The notes: generated by a model from the sequence alone, not told the origin. 64,000 bases of DNA from UBA7960 sp964348755 (GCA_964348755.1 CAYGDW010000005.1:7409-71408), one strand, 5' to 3'; positions 9,277 through 17,911 are shown, numbered from the stretch's first letter. Numbers and translations are program-made.

Positions 9277-10038
9277 ATGAATCCTACCTTAAAAACCCTT
9301 CTCGAGCACAAAACAATACGCAATTATAAAAGCGACCCGATATCTGAAGATATTCTTAATAAAATACTTGAAGCTGGCTTCAGGGCATCTACAACGGGCA
9401 ATATGCAACTTTACAGCGTAATAGTAAGCAGCGATGAACAAAATCGCAAAGAGTTGTGCAAGTTGCATTTTAACCAGAAAATGGTTGAGCAGGCTCCGGT
9501 GCTGCTTACCTTTTGTGCCGATTTTAACCGTTTTAACAAGTGGTGCCTGCAGCGCGAAGCCGAGCCGGGTTACGACAATTTCCTGTCGTTTTTTACAGCC
9601 GCCATCGATGCCCTTTTGGTTGCCCAAAATGCTTGTGTAGCCGCCGAATCGTTTGGGCTGGGGATTTGCTACTTAGGTACAACCACTTACCAGGCCGATA
9701 AACTTATTGAGTTCTTTAACCTGCCCGAAGGCGTGGTGCCAATAACCACCGTGGTGGTGGGATACCCCAACGAAGATCCTGAGCAAGCCGACAGGCTTCC
9801 GGCTCATGGCATGGTGCATTACGAAAAGTATAAAGATTATTCTACCGAGGAAATTGACCAGATATACCGCGAAAAGGAAAACCTGCCACTGACCGAAAAG
9901 CTCATTAAAGAAAACCAGCTCGACACCCTGGCCCAAATCTTTGTTTACAAGCGTTACACAAAAAAGGACAACCTGCATTTTAGCAAAGTGTTTCTTGAAG
10001 CCATTGCTGATCAGGGTTTTATGAACAATCAAAGCTAA
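9277..10038 (+). CDS. NAD(P)H nitroreductase family protein (NfsA/FRP-like)
   Basis: 253 residues. The opening HKTIRNYKSDPISEDILNKILEAGFRA followed by STTGNMQ is the FMN-phosphate and isoalloxazine-binding start of the NfsA/flavin reductase P branch of the nitroreductase fold. The later ESFGLGICYLGT and VVVGYPNE segments complete the flavin site. It should be a homodimeric FMN enzyme reducing nitro compounds, quinones or flavins with NAD(P)H; the physiological substrate cannot be read from the sequence. It ends 12 bases before a convergent gene. Confidence 0.88.
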   Translation: MNPTLKTLLEHKTIRNYKSDPISEDILNKILEAGFRASTTGNMQLYSVIVSSDEQNRKELCKLHFNQKMVEQAPVLLTFCADFNRFNKWCLQREAEPGYDNFLSFFTAAIDALLVAQNACVAAESFGLGICYLGTTTYQADKLIEFFNLPEGVVPITTVVVGYPNEDPEQADRLPAHGMVHYEKYKDYSTEEIDQIYREKENLPLTEKLIKENQLDTLAQIFVYKRYTKKDNLHFSKVFLEAIADQGFMNNQS

Positions 10039-10050
10039 TTTCCTGCAGCA

Positions 10051-10608
10051 TTAATCGCCAACTGCCCTGTCGCCAACAAAATGTTGCTCTTTGTGCTTGA
10101 AAAGAACGTTGAAGGTAGTTAGCGAGCCGTAAATGCGTGTTATATATTGCTGAAGGTTAATTTTTTCCTCCTCGTCGAGCTTTTCGTTGCTGTTTATTCG
10201 TTGCTCAAGCACACGCAGGCGATCGCGCACCAACACAATTTTATGAAAAAAACTGTCAATAGGTATCTCCTTTGGCTTCAGGTCGGTACTGCCCGGCTGA
10301 AGTATTATGGTTCCTTTCTTCCATTTGTCGCCCAGTTCTACAGTTTCCGGAAAATCTACAAAGCGCTTTAACACCCCGGTAAACACTTTTTCCAGGTCAG
10401 ACAAACTCAATGATGGCCCGCTACTGCCTTGCTCAGTAACTTTTGAAGGGACTATAAGTTTAAGGCCGGTGAAACTGCGCGAAATGTCTTTGTCGCCGCG
10501 GTTTAAGAAAAAAACACTTAGGGTTGTCAGGGTCGCATTGGTTATTATGCCTGTTCCAAATTGGGGGTGCTCTATTTTGGCTCCAATATTAAAATTGTCA
10601 TTTTCCAT
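10051..10608 (-). CDS. Conserved hypothetical protein with Tudor-like N-terminus
   Basis: 185 residues, no signal peptide. The first 60 residues (GAKIEHPQFGTGIITNATLTTLSVFF) repeat the G..V.H..FG.G.I pattern of the small beta-barrel at the C-terminus of UvrD/PcrA helicases and of similar nucleic-acid or RNA-polymerase-binding Tudor-like modules. The rest (about 75-175) is predicted helical and ends in a charged segment. It lies 18 bases downstream of the nucleoside kinase gene on the same strand and is probably co-transcribed with it. The function is not known; a nucleic-acid or protein-binding role is a guess from the barrel only. Confidence 0.7.
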   Translation of the reverse strand: MENDNFNIGAKIEHPQFGTGIITNATLTTLSVFFLNRGDKDISRSFTGLKLIVPSKVTEQGSSGPSLSLSDLEKVFTGVLKRFVDFPETVELGDKWKKGTIILQPGSTDLKPKEIPIDSFFHKIVLVRDRLRVLEQRINSNEKLDEEEKINLQQYITRIYGSLTTFNVLFKHKEQHFVGDRAVGD

Positions 10609-10626
10609 AATTTTAAAAAAGTTTTG

Positions 10627-12147
10627 CTAATATTTAAAACTGCTTCCGCCAATAAATTCTCGCAGTATTGAAGTAGGAGGAATATCAGCTGGGTCGATGG
10701 GTATAAATAACGAAAGCAAACGGTTCAGTCTCAATACTTCTTCCCTTATATATTCGTTTTCGGCCTCGGCCGCCTTTAAAATGGCCGGTGCATAATGCGC
10801 AAAAACTGCAATTTCGTAAATGAGTGCCGAGTTAAATATTGCATGTGCGCTTTCCTGAAAAGGGAAAATGCTGCGGTATTCGTTTTGTACCACATCGGGC
10901 CAGCGTTTCAGGGTGTCATTAAAACCGTAACCCCTGAAAAGGTGGTCGCGCACCAGGCGGCGTATAAGGCGGTGGTCGGAAGTGGAAAAAGGCAAATGGT
11001 TGTGTATGTTTAATGTACTCAGGGCTGTTACATAAAGCCTGTAAGACTCAATTTCCAAAACACTTTTCCACATCTCAGGGTTCAGCCCGTGTATGCCCTC
11101 CACAATCACATAAGTGTCGGGCCCTACTGCAGTTGGTTCACTATCAATTACGGCTCCCTTGCCATCAAACAGATATTTTGGCAAATTTACTGGCTTGCCT
11201 TCAACCAGGGCGTTTATGTTTTTTCGGAACAGTTCCAGGTCAAGAGCTGTGATCAGCTCAAAATTTTTTATACCAGTAGTCGGATCGTCGGGAATGGCCG
11301 AATGGGGCAGGTAATAATTATCCAACGAAAGTAAAAGCACACTTTTTCGCAGCACTTTTAACTCAATAGCAAGCCTGTTGGCCGAGGTTGTTTTTCCGGA
11401 AGAGGTGGGGCCAGCCAAAAAGATAACCCTCGGCTTTAGGGGGTGCGAAACAATATTATCGGCAATCTGCGAAATTTTTTTGGCCTGATATGCTTCCGAA
11501 ATTTTAATAAACTCAGGTAGTTCGCCACGCGAAATCACTTTATTTAATGCTGCAATGTTTGTAATGCCTAAGTGGGTCATTACTTCTTCGGTTTCGTCGA
11601 AACGCCTGAAAAACTTGCTGTTTTCAAGCCTGTCGGGCATAACGCGGTCGAAAAACTCAGGGTCGGCCACAAGAAAAAATCCACTTTTAAACCTGAACAA
11701 TCTGAACTCTTCGAGCTTTTTGAAGTTTTCCTGCACCCGGTTCAAAAACAACTCTCCCCAGCCATTAATATGAGCAAGCCTAAGGCCCTCGGGATATGGC
11801 AACTGCCCTCGCGATTGCAAAAGTTGGTTAATGTCTGCTCTCTGGTTTTGCTCAAAGTACCTGACAATACTTTCGGGAGGCAGCATTTCCTGAGTAAAGG
11901 TTACCCTGTCGCGTATCATCCTGCGTATCTTTTCCCTGATTTGCTTCAGGTCGTCGTCGCTGGGGTTGTAATCCTTAAAATAGCCATAAACACCCCCCGG
12001 AATGCTGTATGAAAGGTAGTACTCGCGCCCTTCGAGGGTGGTGGCAGCAGCAGCATTAAACAACACCAGCAATGGCTCCAAAAGGTTGCGAAATGAATTA
12101 TTCAGCGAATTGACTCGCGTTGGGGTATTTACTTCAGGTTGACTCAT
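10627..12147 (-). CDS. Nucleoside (uridine) kinase with N-terminal ThrRS-like domain
   Basis: 506 residues from the ATG at 12147, chosen because an upstream start at 12354 would add 69 residues with no family character and run into the divergent gene. Residues 30-180 resemble the TGS/SAD-type domains of threonyl-tRNA synthetase, as in other Bacteroidota and Firmicutes nucleoside kinases. The C-terminal half is a phosphoribulokinase/uridine kinase domain with a Walker A at 246-253 (GPTSSGKT), a SLDNYYLP substrate motif and VIVEGIHGL. It would phosphorylate a ribonucleoside with ATP or GTP. The role of the N-terminal domain is not established. Confidence 0.88.
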   Translation of the reverse strand: MSQPEVNTPTRVNSLNNSFRNLLEPLLVLFNAAAATTLEGREYYLSYSIPGGVYGYFKDYNPSDDDLKQIREKIRRMIRDRVTFTQEMLPPESIVRYFEQNQRADINQLLQSRGQLPYPEGLRLAHINGWGELFLNRVQENFKKLEEFRLFRFKSGFFLVADPEFFDRVMPDRLENSKFFRRFDETEEVMTHLGITNIAALNKVISRGELPEFIKISEAYQAKKISQIADNIVSHPLKPRVIFLAGPTSSGKTTSANRLAIELKVLRKSVLLLSLDNYYLPHSAIPDDPTTGIKNFELITALDLELFRKNINALVEGKPVNLPKYLFDGKGAVIDSEPTAVGPDTYVIVEGIHGLNPEMWKSVLEIESYRLYVTALSTLNIHNHLPFSTSDHRLIRRLVRDHLFRGYGFNDTLKRWPDVVQNEYRSIFPFQESAHAIFNSALIYEIAVFAHYAPAILKAAEAENEYIREEVLRLNRLLSLFIPIDPADIPPTSILREFIGGSSFKY

Positions 12148-12369
12148 CGTTGGAAAACTGGTATTGAAAAATTTTCTTCGTGCAGTGAAAACTAAATAAT
12201 CCTGCAAATATAATGCAAATAAGGTGGTTTGTCTGATGCAATGGTTGTGATGCAACACCTGGCAGAAATTAGTAAATAAAACCGTACATTTTATGAGATT
12301 TTTAAAATGGTTATTTAAATTTGTTGGTTGAAAAAAACCAAAATAGTTTCTCACCCAAAACCAACGAAA

Positions 12370-13356
12370 ATGATTGATTTATCTACAACCTATATGGGCC
12401 TGAAATTGCGCAGCCCCGTTATTGTTGGAAGTTCCGGCCTTACGCGCAGTATCGACAACCTTAAGGAAATTGAAGCCAGAGGTGCCGGAGCCGTGGTGCT
12501 CAAGTCTCTTTTCGAAGAACAAATCAAATACGAAATCCGAAAAGTATTTTCGTATGACGATATGGTGAGTGCTTATACCGAAGCCGACGACTACATTCGC
12601 AACTATGCCCGCAATCATGCCCTTGACGAATATCTGAACCTGGTGCGCGAAGCAAAGAGTGCCATATCCATTCCGGTTATTGCTAGCATAAACTGCGTTT
12701 CGGCCGAAGAATGGATCAGCTTTGCAAAAAATATTCAGCAAGCCGGTGCCGATGCTCTAGAACTGAATGTGTTTGTGATTCCATCCGACGTAGATAAAGA
12801 AGGTAGCGATTACGAAAAACTTTATTTTGATATAATTGAAAAAGTAAAAAATGAAATCAGCATTCCTATTGCCCTCAAAATTTCGTCGCACTTTTCGGGC
12901 CTTGCCAATCTGGTAAAGAAACTTTCATGGACAGGTGTAAAAGGTATTGTGCTGTTTAACCGCTTCTTCAACCCCGATATCGACATTGACCGCATGCGCA
13001 TGGGCGCCGGAAATATTTACAGCACTCCCGACGAAATTACTACTTCGCTGCGCTGGATCGGAATTTTGGCTGGCAGGGTGCAAACCGACCTATGTGCCTC
13101 TACCGGAGTGCACGACGGCCAAGGGGTTATAAAACAACTGCTTGCCGGGGCTAAGGCTGTGCAGGTTTGTTCTGCACTCTATAAAAATGGATTCGGACAA
13201 ATAGAACTTATGAACAAAGAACTATCACAATGGATGGAAAAAAACAACTTCAGCAAAATAAGCGACTTTGATGGCAAAATGAGTTCTAAAAAAGGAGAGA
13301 ACCCATCGGCATACCAAAGGGTGCAGTTTATGAAGCATTTTGCCGGAATTGACTAA
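12370..13356 (+). CDS. Dihydroorotate dehydrogenase-like flavoprotein
   Basis: 328 residues from the ATG at 12370; the TTG at 12328 would add a Lys-rich tail unlike the family. The TIM-barrel pattern of DHODH/dihydropyrimidine dehydrogenase proteins is present: MGLKLRSPVIVGSSGLT at the start, IPVIASINC, ALELNVF, IPIALKIS, GIVLFNRF and the phosphate-binding STGVHDGQGVIKQLLAGAKAVQVCSALY. Many Bacteroidota carry this paralogue beside a true PyrD. The usual catalytic Cys/Ser loop is not obvious, so the reaction is uncertain. It is divergent from the nucleoside kinase gene and ends at a shared terminator. Confidence 0.82.
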   Translation: MIDLSTTYMGLKLRSPVIVGSSGLTRSIDNLKEIEARGAGAVVLKSLFEEQIKYEIRKVFSYDDMVSAYTEADDYIRNYARNHALDEYLNLVREAKSAISIPVIASINCVSAEEWISFAKNIQQAGADALELNVFVIPSDVDKEGSDYEKLYFDIIEKVKNEISIPIALKISSHFSGLANLVKKLSWTGVKGIVLFNRFFNPDIDIDRMRMGAGNIYSTPDEITTSLRWIGILAGRVQTDLCASTGVHDGQGVIKQLLAGAKAVQVCSALYKNGFGQIELMNKELSQWMEKNNFSKISDFDGKMSSKKGENPSAYQRVQFMKHFAGID

Positions 13357-13374
13357 AAAACTTCTGATAATAAT

Positions 13375-13406
13375 GAAAAAAGCCGGGGAAACTCTCCGGC
13401 TTTTTT
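13375..13406. terminator. Bidirectional intrinsic terminator
   Basis: GAAAAAAGCCGG - GGAAACTCT - CCGGCTTTTTT forms a 6-bp GC-rich stem extended by A/T pairs, with a T-run on both strands. It sits between the convergent DHODH-like and DUF4197 genes and can end both transcripts. Confidence 0.85.
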
Positions 13407-13408
13407 CA

Positions 13409-14128
13409 TTATTGCTGGGCAAATACCTTTTGAAGCAGGTCAGAACCCCTGGCAACAGGGTCAGTTCGTATTTTTAATTCTTCCTGCGATACCAAATGAA
13501 ATAGCCCATCCAATGCTTTTCGGGTGGCATAATCGGCCAGGTCGGTATTTACTGTGTTGAGGCTGGGCGAAAAGGCTGCAATGGCATTGTAGGCAATAGT
13601 AAGCTCCTGCCAGGCCTGTTGCGCGCCCACCGAATTGAGCGATTTAATAATTTCGGGCCTGAAAGAATCGTAAAGCGGAGAGTAGGTTCGGCTATGCAAG
13701 TAGGTAGTGGCAGCATTCTGCCCTCCGCGCAATATACCCCAGGCATCCTGTATGGTAATGTCGCGAATGGCATTGACGAAAATGGGCCTGGCCTGGGCCG
13801 AAGCCTGCTCGGCAGCCCGGTTTAACCTAAGCACAAATTCATTGAGAAGTGGCCGCAATAAAGCCGAATTCTGCATATAATTCATAGCGCCGGAAGCCTC
13901 CGGCGGAAATGGTATCCTAATGGCCGAATTGCCAAAAAAACCATCTTCTTTATTGGTCATAAGCACCGCATTTATGGCACCAATGGTTAGGGCCTCGCGC
14001 AAACCGCCTGCCACCTCGGCCTCGCTCAATGGTATGCGCACCAGCTGCTCGCAACTGCTCACACTCAGGCTTAAAAATCCAATTATCATTAAAACCACCA
14101 AAATGGAACGCTTCAAAATATTTTTCAT
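13409..14128 (-). CDS. DUF4197 lipoprotein
   Basis: 239 residues from the ATG at 14128; this start places a clean lipoprotein leader first (MKNILKRSILVVLMIIGFLS, lipobox LSVSSC), whereas an ATG at 14161 would add 11 charged residues. The mature part matches the DUF4197 pattern: an N-terminal LSEAEVAGGLREALTIGAINAV, then DGFFGNSAIRIPFPPEA, DAWGILRGGQNAATTYL and a C-terminal DYATRKALDGLFHLV..EE..IR.DP. It is a mostly helical periplasmic protein whose function is unknown in all species I know of. Confidence 0.88.
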   Translation of the reverse strand: MKNILKRSILVVLMIIGFLSLSVSSCEQLVRIPLSEAEVAGGLREALTIGAINAVLMTNKEDGFFGNSAIRIPFPPEASGAMNYMQNSALLRPLLNEFVLRLNRAAEQASAQARPIFVNAIRDITIQDAWGILRGGQNAATTYLHSRTYSPLYDSFRPEIIKSLNSVGAQQAWQELTIAYNAIAAFSPSLNTVNTDLADYATRKALDGLFHLVSQEELKIRTDPVARGSDLLQKVFAQQ

Positions 14129-14235
14129 AAAAAAAAGTTTTAATCTATCAATCCTGTCCAAATGCGAATTTTATATCACTTCAAATGTAACCCAAAACTC
14201 CAATCCCTTTTTAAACTTATTTAACAATGTCACAT

Positions 14236-14266
14236 TTTGTCAAATGCAAATATTTAGATACCTTTA
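14236..14266 (+). promoter_or_regulatory. Candidate promoter of the thioredoxin operon
   Basis: TTTG at 14236-14239 and TACCTTTA at 14259-14266, spaced by 19 bases, differ from the Bacteroidota consensus only at the last base. It is 114 bases before the membrane-anchored thioredoxin gene, which would leave a long untranslated leader. Confidence 0.35.
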
Positions 14267-14379
14267 TATTTTAAAAACAAAACACTAAGAACTTTGTTCT
14301 TTATTGTAAATCAGCATAAAACAAAGCGCTTAAAATACAGATTATACTCCAAAAACCACTTAAACGCGAAAAACGGAAC

Positions 14380-14841
14380 ATGAATTCAAAAAAAACCACC
14401 CTTAAAGAAAGCATGATGCCCATGCTGGTTGCCATAGGTGTAATTGCTGTGGCCCTTGTTGCATATATGATATTTGGCCGCAACAGCAGCACTTCTGTTG
14501 AAGCATCTACGCCTGCTTCAGCCGAAAGCTCAGTAGCCATACTTACAGATGCCAACTTTGGCGAAGTGGTTGGCAGCAGTGTGGTACTGGTCGATTTCTG
14601 GGCTACTTGGTGTCCTCCTTGCCGCATACAGGGCCCCATTGTTGAGGAGGTGGCCAATGCCATAGGCAACAAGGCTGTTGTTTCTAAGCTTGATGTTGAC
14701 CAGAACGGCCGCCTTGCTGCTCAGTATGAGGTTCGAAACATTCCAACCCTGATTATTTTTAAAGACGGGCAGCCCGTAAGGCGTTTTGTAGGAGTTACAC
14801 AAAAAGAAACCCTGATGGCAGCCATCAATGAGTTGCTTTAG
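14380..14841 (+). CDS. Membrane-anchored thioredoxin (WCPPC)
   Basis: 153 residues. One N-terminal membrane helix at about 13-33 (MPMLVAIGVIAVALVAYMIF) is followed by a Ser/Thr/Ala-rich linker and a thioredoxin domain (55-150). The active site is ATWCPPCR with Cys78 and Cys81; the usual Gly of WCGPC is Pro. The cis-Pro of the RNIPTLIIF motif is present. The helix should place the domain in the periplasm, making it a disulfide reductase or carrier there. It is followed 33 bases on by a soluble thioredoxin and then by a small membrane protein with conserved Cys, suggesting a redox set working on both sides of the membrane. Confidence 0.88.
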   Translation: MNSKKTTLKESMMPMLVAIGVIAVALVAYMIFGRNSSTSVEASTPASAESSVAILTDANFGEVVGSSVVLVDFWATWCPPCRIQGPIVEEVANAIGNKAVVSKLDVDQNGRLAAQYEVRNIPTLIIFKDGQPVRRFVGVTQKETLMAAINELL

Positions 14842-14874
14842 GTTATTCAAAACTGAAACAATTAATATCTTATT

Positions 14875-15231
14875 ATGATACATTTAACTTTAGAAACTTT
14901 TAAAACCAAGGTTTTTGACTTTGAAAAAAACCAGGAATGGAAATTTGAAGGCGACAAGCCTTGTATAATTGATTTTTATGCCGATTGGTGCGGCCCTTGC
15001 AAAATGGTTGCTCCTGTTCTGGAAGATTTGTCGAAAGAGTATGCCGGCAAGGTCGATATTTACAAAGTTGATACCGAGAAGGAACAGGAACTTGCTACTT
15101 TGTTTGGAATCAGAAGTATTCCTTCTATTTTGTTTGTGCCTATGAATTCCCAACCTCAAATGGCAGCCGGAGCATTGCCAAAAAATGCGTTTGTGCAGGC
15201 CATTAATGAAGTTCTTTTGGTTGAGAAATAG
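14875..15231 (+). CDS. Thioredoxin (WCGPC)
   Basis: 118 residues, no signal peptide, so cytosolic. It is a canonical thioredoxin fold with DFYADWCGPCKMVAP (Cys39, Cys42), the VDTEKEQELATLFGIRSIPS segment with its cis-Pro, and a C-terminal AGALPKNAFVQAINEVL helix. It reduces protein disulfides using thioredoxin reductase. It is in tandem with the membrane-anchored thioredoxin upstream. The protein is a little longer at the N-terminus than E. coli TrxA, which is normal in this phylum. Confidence 0.92.
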   Translation: MIHLTLETFKTKVFDFEKNQEWKFEGDKPCIIDFYADWCGPCKMVAPVLEDLSKEYAGKVDIYKVDTEKEQELATLFGIRSIPSILFVPMNSQPQMAAGALPKNAFVQAINEVLLVEK

Positions 15232-15299
15232 TTTTTATAACGCAAAGCATGCCTGGCTCAGCATTTTGTTGTGCCAGGCTTTTTAATACAAAAAACTTT

Positions 15300-15548
15300 A
15301 TGGAAAACAATTTGAATAAAAGCCCTGAAGATCAAAAAAAATTCCCATTTCGAATTCCGGCCAGGCGTTACCTGTATGTAATTGCTGGTTTTACACTGCT
15401 GGGAGTAGCTGGCGGATTTGCCTATTATTACTTTGTAGGTTGCAAAACCGGCGGTTGCGCCATTACTTCAAGCCCATATTTGAGTATGGTTTGGGGCGGT
15501 ATGCTGGGCTATTTGCTTCCCGACTTTTTCGTTAAAAAAGAAAAGTAA
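15300..15548 (+). CDS. Small two-helix membrane protein with Cys motif (DUF6132-like)
   Basis: 82 residues from the ATG at 15300; the in-frame start at 15249 would add 17 Cys-containing residues that do not fit. It has two membrane helices (about 25-45 and 60-76) joined by a loop with VGCKTGGCAITSSPY, matching a G-C-K-x-G-x-C-x-I-T pattern I recall from small Bacteroidota membrane proteins (DUF6132-like; this label is from memory). The two Cys could hold a disulfide or bind metal. It follows two thioredoxin genes on the same strand with a 68-base gap. The function is unknown. Confidence 0.65.
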   Translation: MENNLNKSPEDQKKFPFRIPARRYLYVIAGFTLLGVAGGFAYYYFVGCKTGGCAITSSPYLSMVWGGMLGYLLPDFFVKKEK

Positions 15549-15558
15549 TAGCGCATTT

Positions 15559-16635
15559 TTATTTTGGTGCTGTTTTGTAAAGGTAAAGCCCAATAATTCC
15601 GAATACAATGTTTGGAATGGCAACAGAAACGGCCGGGTGGAGGTTTCCGTTGGTAGCAAAGGTTGTTGAAACCTGCATAAATAAAATAAACGCAAAACTC
15701 AGGCCCAATCCGGCCCCAATGTGTAGGCCAATACCTCCTCTTACCTTTCGGCTCGAAAGCGCCATTCCAATGAGTGTAAGCACCGTGGTTGCAAGCGGAA
15801 ATGCCAAACGCCGGTAGAACTCAACCTCATAAAACTTCACATTTTCCGAGCCTCTGAGTTTTTCGGTTCTTATGTAATTTCGCAACTCAGTAAAATTCAT
15901 GGTTTCCATTTCCCTGAGGTTTTGCGTAAAATCGTGTGGCGTTAATGGCAAAATGGTATCGAGCCGGTGGCCGAAACTCAGCTCCTCTTTCATGCCATCG
16001 ATGGTGCGTATGAAATAGTTTTCAATGGCCCATGATCCGTTAATGCTGTCGAAGCGAACGTTATCGCCGGAGAGTTTGTAAACAAGTTTGCCATCAACTA
16101 CCTGCTCGAGCGAAAACCTCCAGCCAAGGTTTGTGTGCTCATTATACGATTCCAGATAAATAAAAACTCCTGGTCGTATCTGCATGTGTATGTTTCGGTC
16201 GCGAAAAGTGGTCGGATCTTTCACGTATGTGGCTTCAAAATCGAGCCTCTTTTTGCTGGCCGGTGGTATTATAATGTTGGCCAGAAACAAAGAGGCAAGA
16301 CCTACAAGCAGGGCCGAACCCAAATACGGAATCAGCAGCCGCCTGAAACTGATGCCTGAGCTTAGCATTGCCACTATTTCGGTGCCCATTGCCAGTCGCG
16401 AAGTAAAAAAAATAACCGAAATGAAGGTAAAAAGTGGGCTAAAGAGGTTTACAAAAAATGGAATAAAGTTTAAATAATAGGTAAAGATAATCTCCCTAAT
16501 GGGTGCTTCTTTCTCAATAAAGTCATCAATTTTTTCAGAAAAATCGAAAATTATTACTATTAGAATTATAAGGCCCAGGGCATAAATAAAGGTGCCAAGA
16601 AATTTTTTAACAATATATTCGTCAAGCTTTTTCAC
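15559..16635 (-). CDS. LptF/LptG family permease
   Basis: 358 residues with the YjgP/YjgQ architecture: one N-terminal helix (FIYALGLIILIVIIFDFSEK), two more near 55-125, a periplasmic beta-jellyroll-like domain (about 125-265: FLESYNEH..GWRFSLEQV..GKLVYKLSG) and three C-terminal helices ending in NIVFGIIGLYLYK. Two such permeases with LptB make the ABC transporter that pulls lipopolysaccharide out of the inner membrane. Whether this is LptF or LptG cannot be said. It lies 63 bases downstream of tgt on the same strand, a common arrangement in Bacteroidota. Confidence 0.9.
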   Translation of the reverse strand: MKKLDEYIVKKFLGTFIYALGLIILIVIIFDFSEKIDDFIEKEAPIREIIFTYYLNFIPFFVNLFSPLFTFISVIFFTSRLAMGTEIVAMLSSGISFRRLLIPYLGSALLVGLASLFLANIIIPPASKKRLDFEATYVKDPTTFRDRNIHMQIRPGVFIYLESYNEHTNLGWRFSLEQVVDGKLVYKLSGDNVRFDSINGSWAIENYFIRTIDGMKEELSFGHRLDTILPLTPHDFTQNLREMETMNFTELRNYIRTEKLRGSENVKFYEVEFYRRLAFPLATTVLTLIGMALSSRKVRGGIGLHIGAGLGLSFAFILFMQVSTTFATNGNLHPAVSVAIPNIVFGIIGLYLYKTAPK

Positions 16636-16698
16636 ATTGGGCTTTGTGTGGGTTTGTCAATCCTGCTTTTATTTTGAAGGGTTCAAATTTACTTTTTT

Positions 16699-17829
16699 TT
16701 ACAAGCGTTGGCTTAGTCGGGGGCCTATGTCCTTTTTCCAAACCGCAAAGTTGCCTCCTAATATTTGGTTGCGGGCTTCTTTTGCGAGCCAAAGGTAAAA
16801 ACTAAGGTTGTGCATGGTGGCAATCATTGGGCCTAACATTTCGTTTGCCACAAATAGGTGTCGCAAATAGGCCTTAGAGTGTAACTGATCCACAAATGCC
16901 GTGCCATCGGGGTCAATGGGGCTAAAGTCGTCTTTCCATTTGTTGTTTCGAATGTTTATTATGCCGTTGCTTGTAAAAAGCATTCCGTTGCGTGCGTTTC
17001 GGGTAGGCATTACGCAGTCGAACATATCCACGCCCAGGGCAATACTTTCGATAATGTTTTCAGGAGTTCCAACTCCCATAAGGTAGCGGGGTTTGTCGGC
17101 AGGTAAAATGCTGCACACCTGCTCCGTTATCTCGTACATGGTTTCATGGGGTTCGCCCACCGAAAGGCCTCCAATGGCATTTCCTGGGCGCCCGCAATCG
17201 GCAACAAATCTTGCCGACTCAAGGCGCAAATCCTTAAAGGTGCTGCCCTGAACTATCGGAAACAAAGTTTGGCGGTGTCCATATAGGCTTTCAGTCTGGT
17301 CGAAATGGCTGATGCAGCGTTTGAGCCAGTTATGGGTTAGAATTAACGATTTTTTGACATAATGATAATCGCAAGGGTAGGGGGTGCATTCGTCGAAGGC
17401 CATTATAATGTCGGCGCCTATAGTGCGTTGAATGTCCATAACCTTTTCGGGGGTAAAAAGGTGGCGCGAGCCATCGATATGCGACTGAAACATGACTCCA
17501 TCAGCGGTGAGCTTGCGGCGATGGGTTAGAGAGTAAACCTGATAGCCGCCGCTATCAGTAAGAATGGGCTTTTCCCAGGCCATAAACCGGTGAAGTCCGC
17601 CTGCCAGCCCCAGCACCTCAAGGCCAGGCCGCAAGTAAAGGTGGTAGGTGTTGCCAAGTATTATCTGCGCCTTTACACTATCTGCAAGGTCTTTGTTGTG
17701 AATGGCCTTTACAGTTCCTGCCGTGCCTACAGGCATAAAAATTGGGGTTTCTATAGGGCCGTGGTCGGTTTCTATCAGGCCGGCCCGGGCATTACTGCCT
17801 CCGTCGTTGGCTTGTATGGTAAACTTCAT
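16699..17829 (-). CDS. tgt: tRNA-guanine(34) transglycosylase
   Basis: 376 residues from the ATG at 17829; an upstream ATG at 17892 would add 21 residues not seen in the family. It exchanges guanine 34 of GUN-anticodon tRNAs for a queuine precursor. The catalytic parts are present: Asp92 in TDSGGYQ, Asp146 in AFDECTPYP and the nucleophile Asp271 in MFDCVMPTRNARNG. The C-terminal zinc site is altered: where E. coli has C-x-C-x2-C, this protein reads DPDGTAFVDQLHSKAYLRHL (about 307-324), with no Cys, although His340 is kept. I recall the same change in other Bacteroidota Tgt, so it is probably lineage-wide. Confidence 0.93.
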   Translation of the reverse strand: MKFTIQANDGGSNARAGLIETDHGPIETPIFMPVGTAGTVKAIHNKDLADSVKAQIILGNTYHLYLRPGLEVLGLAGGLHRFMAWEKPILTDSGGYQVYSLTHRRKLTADGVMFQSHIDGSRHLFTPEKVMDIQRTIGADIIMAFDECTPYPCDYHYVKKSLILTHNWLKRCISHFDQTESLYGHRQTLFPIVQGSTFKDLRLESARFVADCGRPGNAIGGLSVGEPHETMYEITEQVCSILPADKPRYLMGVGTPENIIESIALGVDMFDCVMPTRNARNGMLFTSNGIINIRNNKWKDDFSPIDPDGTAFVDQLHSKAYLRHLFVANEMLGPMIATMHNLSFYLWLAKEARNQILGGNFAVWKKDIGPRLSQRL

Positions 17830-17851
17830 GAGCCTTTTCCGAAATTTTTCG

Positions 17852-17859
17852 CAAAGATA
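17852..17859 (-). promoter_or_regulatory. Candidate -7 box for tgt
   Basis: On the minus strand this reads TATCTTTG, an exact TAnnTTTG match, 23 bases before the tgt start codon. No clear TTG at -33 is visible. Confidence 0.4.
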
Positions 17860-17911
17860 GAAACTATTGGCAAGGTTGTGGTATTTTTGCACCTTTCTGA
17901 AATTACCCCAA

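Noticed and set aside
12148..12354. N-terminal extension of the nucleoside kinase
   Set aside because: The 69 extra residues are Cys/His/Phe-rich without family likeness and run into the divergent DHODH-like gene; the ATG at 12147 is preferred.
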